NCBI GenBank assembly: GCA_033977485.1
Contig: CM066989.1
Location: 31,535,095-31,599,094 of the forward strand
From: Hydrangea macrophylla
Taxonomy: Eukaryota > Streptophyta > Magnoliopsida > Cornales > Hydrangeaceae
Length of the DNA: 64,000 nucleotides
Reading direction: 5' to 3'
A program made the translations under genes and the position numbers. This document shows, piece after piece, positions 46,860-57,484 of the stretch. The notes under the pieces are model-generated. The model did not search any database and was not told the DNA's origin. It saw only the letters and a list, made by a program, of their open reading frames with translations. Position 1 is the first letter of the stretch; each line of letters starts with the position of its first letter.

Positions 46860-47684
46860 TGGGACTACCGTGGAGCCAGCTGACCAGAGCATTACCAGGA
46901 TCGTGTGCGTCAGATAGCCAGTCATTATTTAGATATGTGGAAAGCCCTATATATTGACGGACGGACTCACCCGACCCAGATGCGTATGGATGCTTACCAT
47001 TCTGTGAGGATTAGCAGAGATATTTATCAGGAGATTATACGTTTAATCTAGAGTAAGCCGAAGATGGACGCTATAGAGCTATAAGCACCAGTAGTAGCAC
47101 TACCATTACCGGTACTCGAGGTACCAGAGGCCGAGCCGATAGTAGATGCTGACCCAGACGAGGATCTCGCAGAGGACATCGAGCCCGTCGAGGATAATGA
47201 GGAGTTAGAGGAGGATCTGGAGGAGGACCCAGAGCTAGTTGATGAGGATATTATAGCTAGAGAGGATGACATAGGAATAGTATAAGACGAGGGTATGGAA
47301 GATGTTGCAGTTGAACCTGAGGATGTAGTCGTACCAGAGATACCTGTTATGCTCGAGTTACCAGTAGGGCCTATACTACATATGGCAGCCACTGCCAATA
47401 TGACAGGCGAGTTGGTAGCAGGGATGGTTGCATAACCAGACGGACTTCTGATAGGAGAGGCTATGGCTATAGTTGGGGATTTTGTCGAGATGATGGCCGA
47501 CATTGCTGAGCCAGCATTTGGTGTTGAGGATATGGATGTTGATGACATGATTGTCAAGGACTGGGATATTGGGGTGGTAGTAGGAGGAGCAGCTGCACCA
47601 GCCGAGAACGATCCACCGGTAGAGATGGACATTGCACCTAAGGATGAGGCCTCACCAGCAGGATCGGATGTTGATGCCTTTTGA
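46860..47684 (+). pseudogene. Acidic upstream ORF between PBS and gag of the chromovirus-like element
   Basis: One reading frame runs from about 46860 to TGA at 47682-47684, broken only by point stops (46881, ~47049, ~47082, ~47283, ~47433), each convertible to Gln or Arg by a single C-to-T reversal. The first part reads PEHYQDRVRQIASHYLDMWK and THPTQMRMDAYHSVRIS. The second is extremely acidic (DPDEDLAEDIEPVEDNEELE) and then Ala/Met/Asp-rich. I recognise no domain. It is distinct from the gag that follows at 48082. An extra ORF upstream of gag is known in Ogre elements but is unexpected here. Confidence 0.5.
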
Positions 47685-48081
47685 GTCAAGATCTAGAGAA
47701 GTTTAGATTTTGTTAATTCTATCAGGACATGTTGTCCACATGATTTTTGGGAGTTTGAGAGATAGTTATTAGACAATAGCTTTTATTGTATAGATAGATG
47801 CCACTAGTAGTAATATTATGTATAGTTAGCCTTAGTACTGTTTTAGCATATGTCCCATGTGGTACACAGTTTGACTAATGTGTACTATGCAGTACATCTT
47901 TTGATATATATATATAGATACGAGCAATACTTATAATATTGAATGTATGTTGGAGTGATTTATGCTGTTAGTAGAACTGTTAGTTCTTGTTGCTGTTTAT
48001 CACTCTATCTTAATTTCATTTCTCTGAGAAGACGTTCAGCTAATCGATAGGTTTCTTATAGGTACACTTTACTAGCACACT

Positions 48082-49175
48082 ATGGTAGGATCCCTAAGAA
48101 ATCATCTAGAACGATGTGAGCACCTATTCCAGAGGGAATGGACCCATCCGGAGTTTTTGAAGCTTTTGTGCAAAGGATGGAGGATGGAACATGTAGGAGA
48201 CACCTACAACCATGCTATCAATCAACGACCTGTCCAACCCCTAGTTGTACCGTTTCAGCAAAGGCAATCCGGAGACAAATTATTGCTACATTTTCGTGGA
48301 CTCCGTCCTAAGAAGTTTGATGGATTAACAGAATTATGGAAAACTGAGTAGTGGATAAGAGAGATGGACTTGATCTTTGAAGCATTAGAGTGCATTGAAC
48401 AAGAAAAACATCGTCTTGCTATGTTCTAGCTCACCTATGCCATCGCAGATTGGTGGGAGGCTGAGCAAGCCACTATAGGGACGAATGCTGCAAGAACGAT
48501 GCCTTGGGAAACGTTCAAGGAAAGATTTCTGGAGAAGTACTTTCCAGAAGATGAAAAGGATCAATAGGAAAAGAACTTCATGAGCCTAGTCCAAGGAGAA
48601 TGGATGGTACAGGGAATACACCATGCAGTTTGAGCAATTGTCGAGGTTCGCTTCCCACATGATCGATACACTGCTAAAAAAGGTAAAGAGATTTTACCAG
48701 GGACTGAAACCCCATCTTTGCCATATGATGATTGGTCACCTAAACTAGAGTTTCAAAGGACTGGTCAGACTTGCTATAAGTCTGGAGAAGGTTGCGTATC
48801 CAGTATAGCGACCGTAGACGAATCGACCCCAGCCATCGAGGAGCTTCTAATAGAGGAATTTTCACAACCCATCGCTGAGGAATACCCAAGGGTGGAGACC
48901 TCAAGGAAATTTTTAAGCCAACAAGAGAACTTGGGAAGGAACCAGGAAGCCCCAAAAGAGTTATCTTTGACCCTTGTCATATCAACAGTGAGGACCGCAA
49001 CCTCAGGCACTGCTTATAGCTTTGCCACCAAATGACGGAGGATGTTTTAACTGTGGAAAGTTGGGACATATTTCCAGAAACTGCACCGCTCCCAGAATGA
49101 ATCATAGGCCGGATATTGTCTATCTTAACTACAACGAGTCGGGGCACTTGAGCAGGGATTGTCGTGCACCATGAG
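48082..49175 (+). pseudogene. gag of the chromovirus-like element
   Basis: Retrotrans_gag-type sequence: LHFRGLRPKKFDGLTELWKT, WIREMDLIFEALECIEQEKH, TYAIADWWEAEQA, TFKERFLEKYFPEDEK. Then come the tail and two CCHC knuckles near 49042-49170. The first (CGKLGHISRNC) keeps the C-x2-C-x4-H-x4-C pattern; the second (NYNESGHLSRDC) has lost its first Cys. In-frame stops at about 48348, 48427 and 48564 replace Gln or Trp-like codons. Slight frame disturbances occur near 48600-48700. It precedes the protease in the normal order. Confidence 0.8.
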
Positions 49176-49317
49176 GAAGACACTATGGGACCCCAGTTCA
49201 AGGAATCCAAGGACCCCCAGATTAGACTCGGGTAAATGCTATAATCCCAGGGGAAGCAAGCTTTAGCGTTGATGAATAGTAGCATTTGAAAGGTATGCTT
49301 GTGCTCTTTCATAGTCA

Positions 49318-52300
49318 AGTTAAAGCTTTACTTGATACTAGTGCCACACGTTCATTTATCGCTGTTAAGATTGTACGTCAGTAAGGTTTAGAACCCCAGA
49401 CACTTGAGTCGAAACTTAATATTGTGTTACTATTGGGAGTGACTGTTAAGTTGGGTAAAGTGTGAAGGACTGTCCACTAACTCTAGAATATCATAATCTT
49501 CCAGCAGATTTGGTAGTTCTATCAATGTTCGAGTTCGACATTATCCTAGGGATGGATTGGCTTACCAAGTACGGTTCCAACCTAGATTACCCTACCAAGA
49601 CTATTGTATTCCCAATACCTAGATGACCGACGATCAGATTTTAGTGTCAGCCGATGAGCGATATGTTTCTCACAAGTTGTATAGTTGTAATTGAGAGCAC
49701 GAGTACGAAACCTACAGTGGACCAGATTTCTACTATACAAGACTTTCAAGATGTATTCCAGGATATTAAGGGACTTCTACCCAAGCGAGAGATAGACTTT
49801 TGTGTGGAATTAGTACCTGGGACATTACCAATTTCTAAGACTCCGTATCAGATGGCGCCAATTGAGATGCTGGAATTGAAGAAGCAAGTTCAGGAGCTTG
49901 AAGATCTAGGTTTTGTTCGCCCGAGTATGTCACCTTAGGAAGCACCAGTTGTGTTCGTAAAGTAGAAGGAAGGGACACTTCGACTCTGTATGGATTACAG
50001 GGAGTTGAGCAATGTAACGATTAAGAATAGATATCCACTTCCTCGGATACGCAATCTATTTGATCAATTGCAAGGATCAAAGATCTTGTCAAAGATTGAT
50101 TTACGCTCAGGATATCATCAGTTGTTAATTCGACCGGAGGATGTATCGAAGATTGTATTCCGAATAAGCTACGGGCATTATGAGTTTCTAGTTATGCCTT
50201 TTGGATTAACGAATGCTCCAGTAGTATTCATGGACATAATGAATGGAGTATTCAAACCATATCTGAATCAATTCATTATAGTATTCATCGACGACATCTT
50301 GATCTACTCAAAGACAGAAGAGGATCACAACACTTACAGATTGCTTTGCAGACACTTCGAGATAGCAAGTTGTATGCAAAGTTCTACAAGTGTGAATTTT
50401 GGCTACTGGAGGTCAAATTCTTGGGACATGTTATATCTCAAGATGGTATCTCTGTTGACTCATCTATGTTTGATACAGTCTTAAGCTGGAATAGACCAAC
50501 CAATGCAACAGAATTTAGGAGCTTCTTAGGCTTAGCAGGATATTATCGAAGAATTTTTGAAGAATTTTCCAAGATTATAGGATATTTGATGAATTTGACA
50601 AGAAAGGAGATAAATTGATAGACAAACATGAAGGTGCATTTTAGGAATTAAAGGATAGATTGACTTCTGCACCAGTGCTCACGATACCTAGGAGTGGAGA
50701 AAGGTATATAGTCTACAGTGATGCATCGCACCAATGACTTGGTTGTGTGCTTATGGAAGATGGGAATGTCATTGCATAAGGATCAAGACAGTTGAAGGTA
50801 CATTAGAAGAATTATCCGACGCATGATTTGGAACTAGCAGCAATAGTGTTTCCATTGAAGATATGGAGACACTACCTCTATGGAAAAAAGTTTGATCTAT
50901 TTTCTTATCATAAGAGCTTGAAGTATCTCTCAAAAGGAGTTGAACATGCGACAATGAAGATGGATGGAGTTACTCAAAGACTGTGACTTTTCGTTTCAAT
51001 ACCATCCAGGTATAGCAAATATCGTAGCAGATGCTTTGAGCCGCCAACCTCGACTAGTAATCACTGCAGTACTAATGCAAGAATGGAAAGTGTTGGAAGT
51101 TTTAGCTAAATTCAACCTTCAGCCAGTGGAACCAATAGAAGGACAACATTTTGGATGCCTTGTGATACAACCAACTCTGATCAGTTGTATCCTAGAGGCT
51201 CACCAGACAACTGAGGATTTGAAGCTATGGTTTGCCAAGATGGCAGCTAAGGAACCAAAAGTTTGGAGTATTGGTACTGACGGAGCCTTATGATGTAAAG
51301 GTAGACTCTGTGTACCTGACGAAGAAAATCTCCGAAAAGAAATATTGGATGAAGCTCATAAGTCACGGATGACTATTCATCCTAGAGGTACAAAGATATA
51401 CAAGGATTTAAACAAAAATTTCTGATGGGAAAGAATGAAATAGAAGTAGCTAAGTATGTAGCTCAATGTCTTACTTGTAAACAAGTAAAGGCAGAACATT
51501 AGAAACCACCGGGATCATTACAGTCGCTACCAATTCCCCAATGGAAATAGGAACATATAACCATGGATTTTGTGGTAAGATTGCCGAAGTCATAGAAGAA
51601 CCACGACGTTATTTGGGTAATTGTGCATTGACTTACAAAGACGGCACATTTTATTGCCTGCAGTAGAAGTATCCAGTAGAATGTTTGAGCTTAATGTATC
51701 TACAGCACATTGTACGGTTACACGGTGTACCTGTTTCTATCGTATCGGATCGAGATTCGTGCTTTACTGTAGAATTCTCAAAGAGTCTCCATATAGCGAT
51801 AGGAATAACACTAAACTTGAGTTCAACCTTTCATCAGCAATCTGACAGTCAGACTGAATGAGTCAATCAAATTATGGAAGACATGCTACGCGCTTACGTT
51901 CTTGATTTTGAGAGTTTATGGGAGACATACTTGCCGTTGATTGAGTTTGCCTACAACAATAGTTACCATACAAGTATAGGGATGGCGCCATTTGAAGCTT
52001 TATACAAAAAACCTTGCCTATCGCCGCTATATTAGGCTGAAGTCAAAGATACTCAACTTCTTGGGCCAGAGATGGTACGAGAAATAAGTGAAAAGATTCA
52101 AGTTGTATGTGAGAAGATGAAGACAACACAGACTCAACACAAGAGTTATTCTGACAAGCGACACAAAGACTTAGAGTTTGACGTTGGAGATCACGTGCTA
52201 CTCAAGGTTTCACATGTTCAAGGAATTGTCAGATTTGGTCAGAAGAGAGGCAAGTTATTGCCATAATTCATTGGACCGTTCGAGATTCTAGAATGTGTTG

Positions 52301-52515
52301 GAAAGTTTGCTTATCACCTTGTGTTGCCATTGAAGATGTCAGGAGTGCATAACCACATCAGTATGCTAAGGAAGTGTGCTCATAACCCAGCGCACGAGAT
52401 CAACTTCGAAGATATTAAAGTCAACGACAATGTTCATTCAATGAAGGACATGTTCGCATTCTGGATCGAGGGATCAAGTTACTCCAAAACAAGGAGATTC
52501 CATTGGTGAAGATTT
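49318..52515 (+). pseudogene. pol (protease, RT, RNase H, integrase) of the chromovirus-like element
   Basis: Domains in order: protease ALLDTSATRSFI (49325-49360; DTSA for DTGA); RT with [46 protein letters not shown] and active-site FIDDILIYS (about 50285); connection [10 protein letters not shown]; RNase [18 protein letters not shown] and FSYHKSL, where the last catalytic Asp is Tyr; DFSFQYHPGIANIVADALSR; integrase with MDFVVRLPKS, SIVSDRDSCFT and SQTE-VNQIMEDMLRAY (D, D, E visible). The C-terminal part reads VGDHVLLKVSHVQGI, FIGPFEILECVGKFAYHLVL, SGVHNHISMLRKC. Frameshifts are near 50335, 50600 and 50945. Many single-base stops (TAG/TGA/TAA) occur, mostly Gln, Trp or Arg codons hit by C-to-T or G-to-A. 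No clear chromodomain. Tekay/Del-like by eye. Confidence 0.88.
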
Positions 52516-52636
52516 AGTGGAAGCATCATAATGAAGGAGAAGCTTCATGGGAGCTAGAGTTAGAGATGTGAGAGAAGTTTCTGTTTTTGTTTTAGACCTT
52601 GGTTATTTTGATTTCGATGATGAAATCCTTAATGAG

Positions 52637-52646
52637 TGGAGGATGA
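52637..52646 (+). other. Probable polypurine tract of the chromovirus-like element
   Basis: GTGGAGGATGA lies directly before the 3' LTR start TGTAATAGCC. It is purine-rich and at the right place, though imperfect. Confidence 0.5.
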
Positions 52647-52756
52647 TGTAATAGCCTATATTTTGATATATATATATATATATATAAATAATACCTGGTA
52701 TTCGTTTCTATATACTTATATAACCCTTACCCTTCATTTGGTAAATTTAGATTCCC

Positions 52757-52945
52757 AATCGACTGCCTTTGTTTCCCAATCGATTACCACTTTTATATAT
52801 CAATTGATTGTCATGTTTCCTAATCGATTGCTATTCTGCCAACTTAAATTCATTACATGGCAATATACCAAGCGATTGCCATCTTTTCCAATTGATTGCC
52901 TTCAAATGTCTGTAACCAATTGATTGCCATAGGTCCCAATCGATT
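52757..52945. promoter_or_regulatory. Eight AATCGATT palindromes upstream of the 3' LTR TATA box
   Basis: Units start at 52757, 52778, 52802, 52822, 52870, 52890, 52918 and 52938; spacings 21, 24, 20, 48, 20, 28, 20. Most read CCAATCGATTGCCAT or decayed forms (AATTGATT, AAGCGATT). TATATA follows at 53009. Confidence 0.55.
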
Positions 52946-53443
52946 GCCATCTGCAAAGATAAGTTTCCTTCTTTGCCTCGTGGTTTGACACTTGGCCCTT
53001 TCATTTCCTATATATTCCAGCCCATTTCAGGCCTTGGGTTTTCTTGGTTTGTTTTGGTTGAGAGAAAGAGATTGTTATATATATACTTAAACATATATGC
53101 ATATATATACACCCACACAAACATACATACACACACACACACACACTGCCCTTGGCAGCAGGAAGAATAGAAGAGAAGAGAAGAGAAGAGAAGAAAGAAG
53201 CAGAAGAAGAAGAAAGAAGAAAGGAGAAGAGATAGAGAGAGAGAGTTGGATAGAGAAGAGAGAGAGGAACCTTGAGGATTTCAAGCTCACACACCAACCA
53301 AACACAACCTAAATGAGTCTTAACTCACTTGGTCCCCCTATTTGATGTTTACACTGGTTGTCATGAAGTTTAGGTGTATTAAACACATCCTTACGATGTT
53401 TATATATACTATTTTATAAATCTGCTAGAGAAGACAAAGTGCC

Positions 53444-53598
53444 AATCGATTAGCATGATTCCCAATCAATTGCCATCAGTTTGGTCCTAATCTATTGGAT
53501 AGAATTCCAATCAATTGACATCCTAATCGATTGCCAGTTTTCTCAATCGATTGTTATGACTTTTATCCCAATCGATTGGACCCGTGTCCTAATTGATT
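53444..53598. promoter_or_regulatory. Second AATCGATT palindrome cluster of the 3' LTR
   Basis: Eight units at 53444, 53464, 53489, 53509, 53525, 53545, 53570 and 53591; spacings 20, 25, 20, 16, 20, 25, 21, about 430-590 bp downstream of the TATA box. The solo LTR at 2877-4514 shows the same two-cluster arrangement at nearly the same distances. Confidence 0.5.
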
Positions 53599-54530
53599 GG
53601 TATTGGCAGAACATGGATTCCTTTGCCTATGTATTATATAACGTGACACCAAAGAATGTGACGACGTGAGTGATATGTTGATTCTTGTATAAGTTTAACA
53701 TCCGTTTTCTTTTAATCAGAGTAGTCAGGTCACATTGGGAATTATCATGTGTCGATGTTAGAACGGAACTTAGGTAGGTTTGGTAAGTTTTGGGAACGGT
53801 ACGTGGACAGACGTTTGGTCATGATATGCTCTTAAAAGTGGTGAGCTATGCTCTTAAATGCAGTGAGCTGGACCAAGTAGTCCTAAGATAGACTAGATGA
53901 TCTATATATGCACTTAAAAGTGGTGAGCTATGTAATATGCTCTTAAAAGCGATAAGCTGGATCACTGGTAGATGACGTTGAGTCGTGGCAATAGATTGAT
54001 ATGCCTTATTGGAAACGTTGCGTCCCTATAACGCGGTGAGCTATGCATATGCTCTTAAAAGTTGGGGGACGGACTGACGTGGAGTCCATGACCTGCGGTG
54101 AGCTGTGAATATGCTCTTAAAAGCAGTGGATGTAATGAGGGTATATCCCTAGAGTTAAACGATTGAGTCTGTTCATTCAGTCAGAGTATGTTGAATATTG
54201 ATTTTCGAGTAACATGACAACAAGGGTTGGTTAACGATGTTGAGTAAAGGAGAAAGATATTATTATAGTAGAATTTAACTCGTGTCTTCATAAACTTATT
54301 ATTACTTCAGATAACTGGTACCTTGTTAGTTTATATTCACATAACTCTTAGTAAGCTGACGGCCTTTATTGCTTGGACTTTTCTTGTCCAGACTATCCTA
54401 TACCTTATTCTACAGGTGACGGAGCCTACGATAGGAGGGGAATATGCAGAGGATGGCCCCATTGATGACGCCTATGCCAGGAAGGATTACTACGTTGATG
54501 TTTATGCCAGCTGAAGATCTGGAGATAGTT

Positions 54531-55254
54531 GACTAGGCGTTGGCATATTACCCCAGTGTTTTTGAGGCCGAAAGGCATCACCTTATAGCAATACGTGCCC
54601 TGGTCAGTGATGAAGGAAGCCTTCTTCTTGTCCCTGGGGTACATGTTGATCTGGTTGTACCCTGAGTAGGCGTCCATGAACGAATGAAGTGAGTGACCAG
54701 CCATGGCATCCACTAGGAGGTCTATCCTAGGCAGCGAATAGCAATCCTTAGGACAGGCCTTGTTTAAGTTGGTGAAATCTACGCACATTCTCTACTTCCC
54801 GTTGCTCTTTTTTACTAGTACCACGTTTGCCAACCATTCGGGATAGTGAACTTCTCGGACAGACCTTGCCTATAGGAGTTTTTCAACCTTTTCACGCACT
54901 GCAACCTGCCTTTCAGGGGCCATGCCCCTTTTTTTTGCTTGACCGGTCGGGATCTCAAATTGATGTTGAGATAGTGAGAGACAACCCAGCATATCTTCAT
55001 GGCACCAAACGAAAATATCCTGATTTTTTCTCAAGAACTAGATCGACTCCTCCTTCAAACTCGGGTCTAGGAGAGCCCCAATACTCATGGACCGATAGAG
55101 GAACGCTGGGTCTAGCACCACCTGTTCTGATTCTTCCCACTCCACCTTTCACGTCCCTTGGGTCCATTTCCTGAACGTTCAATGTTTCTGTAATCGCCTC
55201 TCTGAGCAAGGAGCTAACATAGCTACTCCGAGCGGTTGATTGATCTCCACGCAA
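54531..55254 (-). pseudogene. Reverse transcriptase (N-terminal half) of the Tat-like element
   Basis: Minus strand: RGDQSTARSSYVSSL and LNVQEMDPRD (protease-RT linker typical of Tat elements), HEDMLGCLSLSQHQFEI, a stop before ARSVREVHYPEWLANVVLVK, MCVDFTNLNKACPKDCYSLP, HSFMDAYSGYNQINMYPRD, GTYCYKVMPFGLKNTGVICQ and RLVN, cut at 54531 by the truncated LTR. The YxDD-containing half of RT and RNase H are missing from the window; integrase reappears at 34868. Several frameshifts. Confidence 0.85.
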
Positions 55255-55266
55255 GCTTCTCGGGCC

Positions 55267-55653
55267 CTAGGGGGTCAGGAAATTTACCACCAGGCCATAG
55301 GTAAACACAAGCGCTTTGGCTTTATTGAGCATCGGCCTCCCCAGGATGACATTGTATGCAGAAGGAGCCTCCACAACCACGAAGTTTGTGAGCATGGAGA
55401 CCTGCTGAGGGTAAGTCCCCATGAGGACCGAGAGCTCAATCGTTTCGAGCGGTTGCGTGCTCGAACCATTGAATCTGACCAAAGGAGTTGCGACCGGCCA
55501 GAGTCTATCCCTTGATATCCCTAGCTGGTCAAAGGTCGAGACGAATAGAATGTTGGAGGACTCGGTGTCCATCAGTACCCTCTTCACTGTGTAGTTTGCT
55601 ATAGAGATTGTCACGACCAGTGGGTCATCATGGGGGTAGTGCAGGTCCCCCAC
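55267..55653 (-). pseudogene. Aspartic protease region of the Tat-like element
   Basis: A 128-aa frame has the retropepsin-like layout: HDDPLVVTISIANYTVKRVL, active-site region MDTESSNILF (usually DTGSS or DNGSS, so Gly is Glu here), DRLWPVATPLVRFNGSS, and the second conserved block SAYNVILGRPMLNKAKA. It lies between gag and RT. The 91-aa plus-strand ORF over it is a shadow. Confidence 0.85.
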
Positions 55654-57423
55654 GTCATGAGACTAGAAAGTCAGTACGTTAGTTGGCAGAGAGTCGGCGG
55701 TTTGGACATGCCAGACATCCACTCGGGATGCCCGAGCGTGCCTCTTCCTAACCGACTGTGAATCTCCTCCACCCGCGGTTCCTCCGGAGGTCACATTGAT
55801 TTGCTCGAGCGATTGTGGCTATTCGAGAGCTCGGGTGTCCAGCCTTGGCTGTCTGTTAGTCGCGACAAACTTGGCAAGGTGGCCCTATTCAATCAATATT
55901 TCGATGGCCATCTTAAGTTTAAAGCAGTCATCTGTGTCGTGGCCATGGTCCTTGTGATACCGATAATTTTTGTCCCTGTTTCTCTTCCCGGGGGGACTCT
56001 TAAGCTTTGTCGGTTGTTGGAGGAGCCTCTGGGTCTCGGCAGCGGCCATGACTTCATGGATAGGTCGAGAAAGAGGTGTAAAAGTGATCGGGGCCTGGTC
56101 CCGACCGCCTCATGGCTGGTCCGACTTCAGCTTCTTCCCCGAGCCTTTCTCAGAACCGTCTCGCTTCAGCTTGGCCCTCGGAGACTCGTCCCCTGCAAGG
56201 CTAGCACGTTTTGCCTTCATGAATTCCTCCGTATCAATGTATTTTCCCACTCTCTCCGAAAGCTCAATCAAAGTGGCCGGTCAGTTGTTATGGAATGACG
56301 TGGTGACCTTGGTGTGTTGTACTCCCGAACAGAAAGCCATAATCGCGATCGTCTCGTTCAGATTGTGGATTTGCAACCTTTGCTGGTTGAAATGATCGAC
56401 GTGATCTTTTAAGGACTCCCCCTTGCGTTGCCTAACAGTCAGCAACTGGGTGTCCAACTGTGATCGATCGAGCATTCCCACGAACAAGCCGATGAAGAGC
56501 TTACTGAGTGTCTTAAAGTCGTCAACCGTTCGGGGCTTGAGGGAGTGGAAACACTGCATGTCTGGCCCTTTCAAGGTGCTGGAGAAGGCCAGGCACAACA
56601 GCTCGTCGACGCCGATTACCAGAGCCATTTAAGCTTTGTAAGACTGATCGACTGGGCTTCCCGAACCATCATAGGAATTGAGATGTGGTTCCTTAAACTT
56701 CCTCGAGATGGGGAAGTCGATGATCTGGGCAGTGTAAGGCAACTCAGTTTCAGTATTGGTGTGATCACGACTGGCCTTGTGGCTCAGCTTCTCAATTTGC
56801 TTTTACAGATCCACGATCTGGTCTTTGACGTCTTTCTGATCGATCTTGCGCTCCATGTTCGATCGGTACTTCAGATCGGATGATGAGGCTTCTTCCTCGA
56901 AGTGCATTTTCCTTGGGAAATGGGCCCGACTTTGGCTCTAGGTAATCGTGTACCTAAGATCCCTACGGCTCCTGACTGTGGTATCTTTGGCCGATTCCCG
57001 GGCCTTTCGTCCTTGCCCATCCCCTCTGGCAGCGCGTCTGCTATTGATGATCTCTCGAGCGTCCCCTATCCTGCGCGGGATGCCTCAGGAGCGTTGTTGG
57101 GTCCGCTCTGGAGCCTGGCTGCGCTCGTCGTTCTTGAGCCATCCCAAAGCTGGCGGGGACAAGGGCTCGGTGTGGGCACGCCTTCGGGGCCTGATCGGCT
57201 CCCGATCGTGCGTACTCTTCTCGGGTTGATCCTCAATTGGTGGGAGCTTCTCCTGTTAGGCTAGCAGTACTTTGATTTGTTGTCGTGTTCGATGCTGGCC
57301 ATCCAAGAGTTGCGTAAGGGCCGCGGTAATTGGCTCAGTAGTCATGGAGGTAACCGGTTGCCCGGACTGCGACTCCGCCTGACCCGTCGGAGCAGTCATC
57401 TTCTTACCTTTCTTTAGTGGCAT
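55654..57423 (-). pseudogene. gag of the Tat-like element
   Basis: The likely start is ATG at 57423 (MPLKKGKKMTAPTGQAESQS), just inside the PBS. A Pro/Arg-rich, charged region follows in several frames. The capsid region at 56628-56281 includes TLKGPDMQCFHSLKPRTVDD, FKTLSKLFIGLFVGM, LLTVRQRKGESLKDHVDHFN, which match the retrotransposon gag fold of Tat/Ogre-type elements. A Lys/Arg-rich tail runs toward the protease. The frame is broken at least near 56281 and 57256. Plus-strand ORFs here (55801-57264) are antisense shadows. Confidence 0.8.
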
Positions 57424-57463
57424 GTTATTAGCTAAAGATTTGTTTTTACGAGAAATATGTCGT

Positions 57464-57482
57464 TTCCCACAAACGACGCCAA
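57464..57482 (-). other. Primer binding site of the Tat-like element
   Basis: Minus strand TTGGCGTCGTTTGTGGGA starts two bases after the LTR end (...GGCATCATCA). It differs by two bases from the TTGGCGCCGTCTGTGGGA form common in plant Tat-type elements. Confidence 0.7.
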
Positions 57483-57484
57483 GT

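Larger units (their letters stand above)
52647..54530 (+). mobile_element. 3' LTR of the chromovirus-like element, truncated at its 3' end
   Basis: It starts TGTAATAGCCTATATTTTG, with TATA at 53009-53014. It matches the two halves of the 5' LTR but stops at GGAGATAGTT (54530), lacking the last ~270 bp. Full length would be about 2.15 kb. The junction at 54531 leads straight into antisense Tat-like RT sequence, so a deletion removed the LTR end together with the neighbouring host-element sequence. A (CA)n stretch (53120-53148) and (GAA)n run separate it from the 5' copy. Confidence 0.9.

Noticed and set aside
47048..47689. 213-aa Ser/Thr-rich minus-strand ORF
   Set aside because: It is the antisense of the acidic upstream ORF; low-complexity serine runs arise from GAG/GAT codons read backwards.
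53120..53312. Functional microsatellite difference between LTRs
   Set aside because: (CA)n and (GAA)n length change is ordinary slippage.
54827..57264. Plus-strand ORFs of 90-165 aa across the Tat-like region
   Set aside because: The minus strand carries the recognisable gag, protease and RT; the plus-strand frames are shadows.
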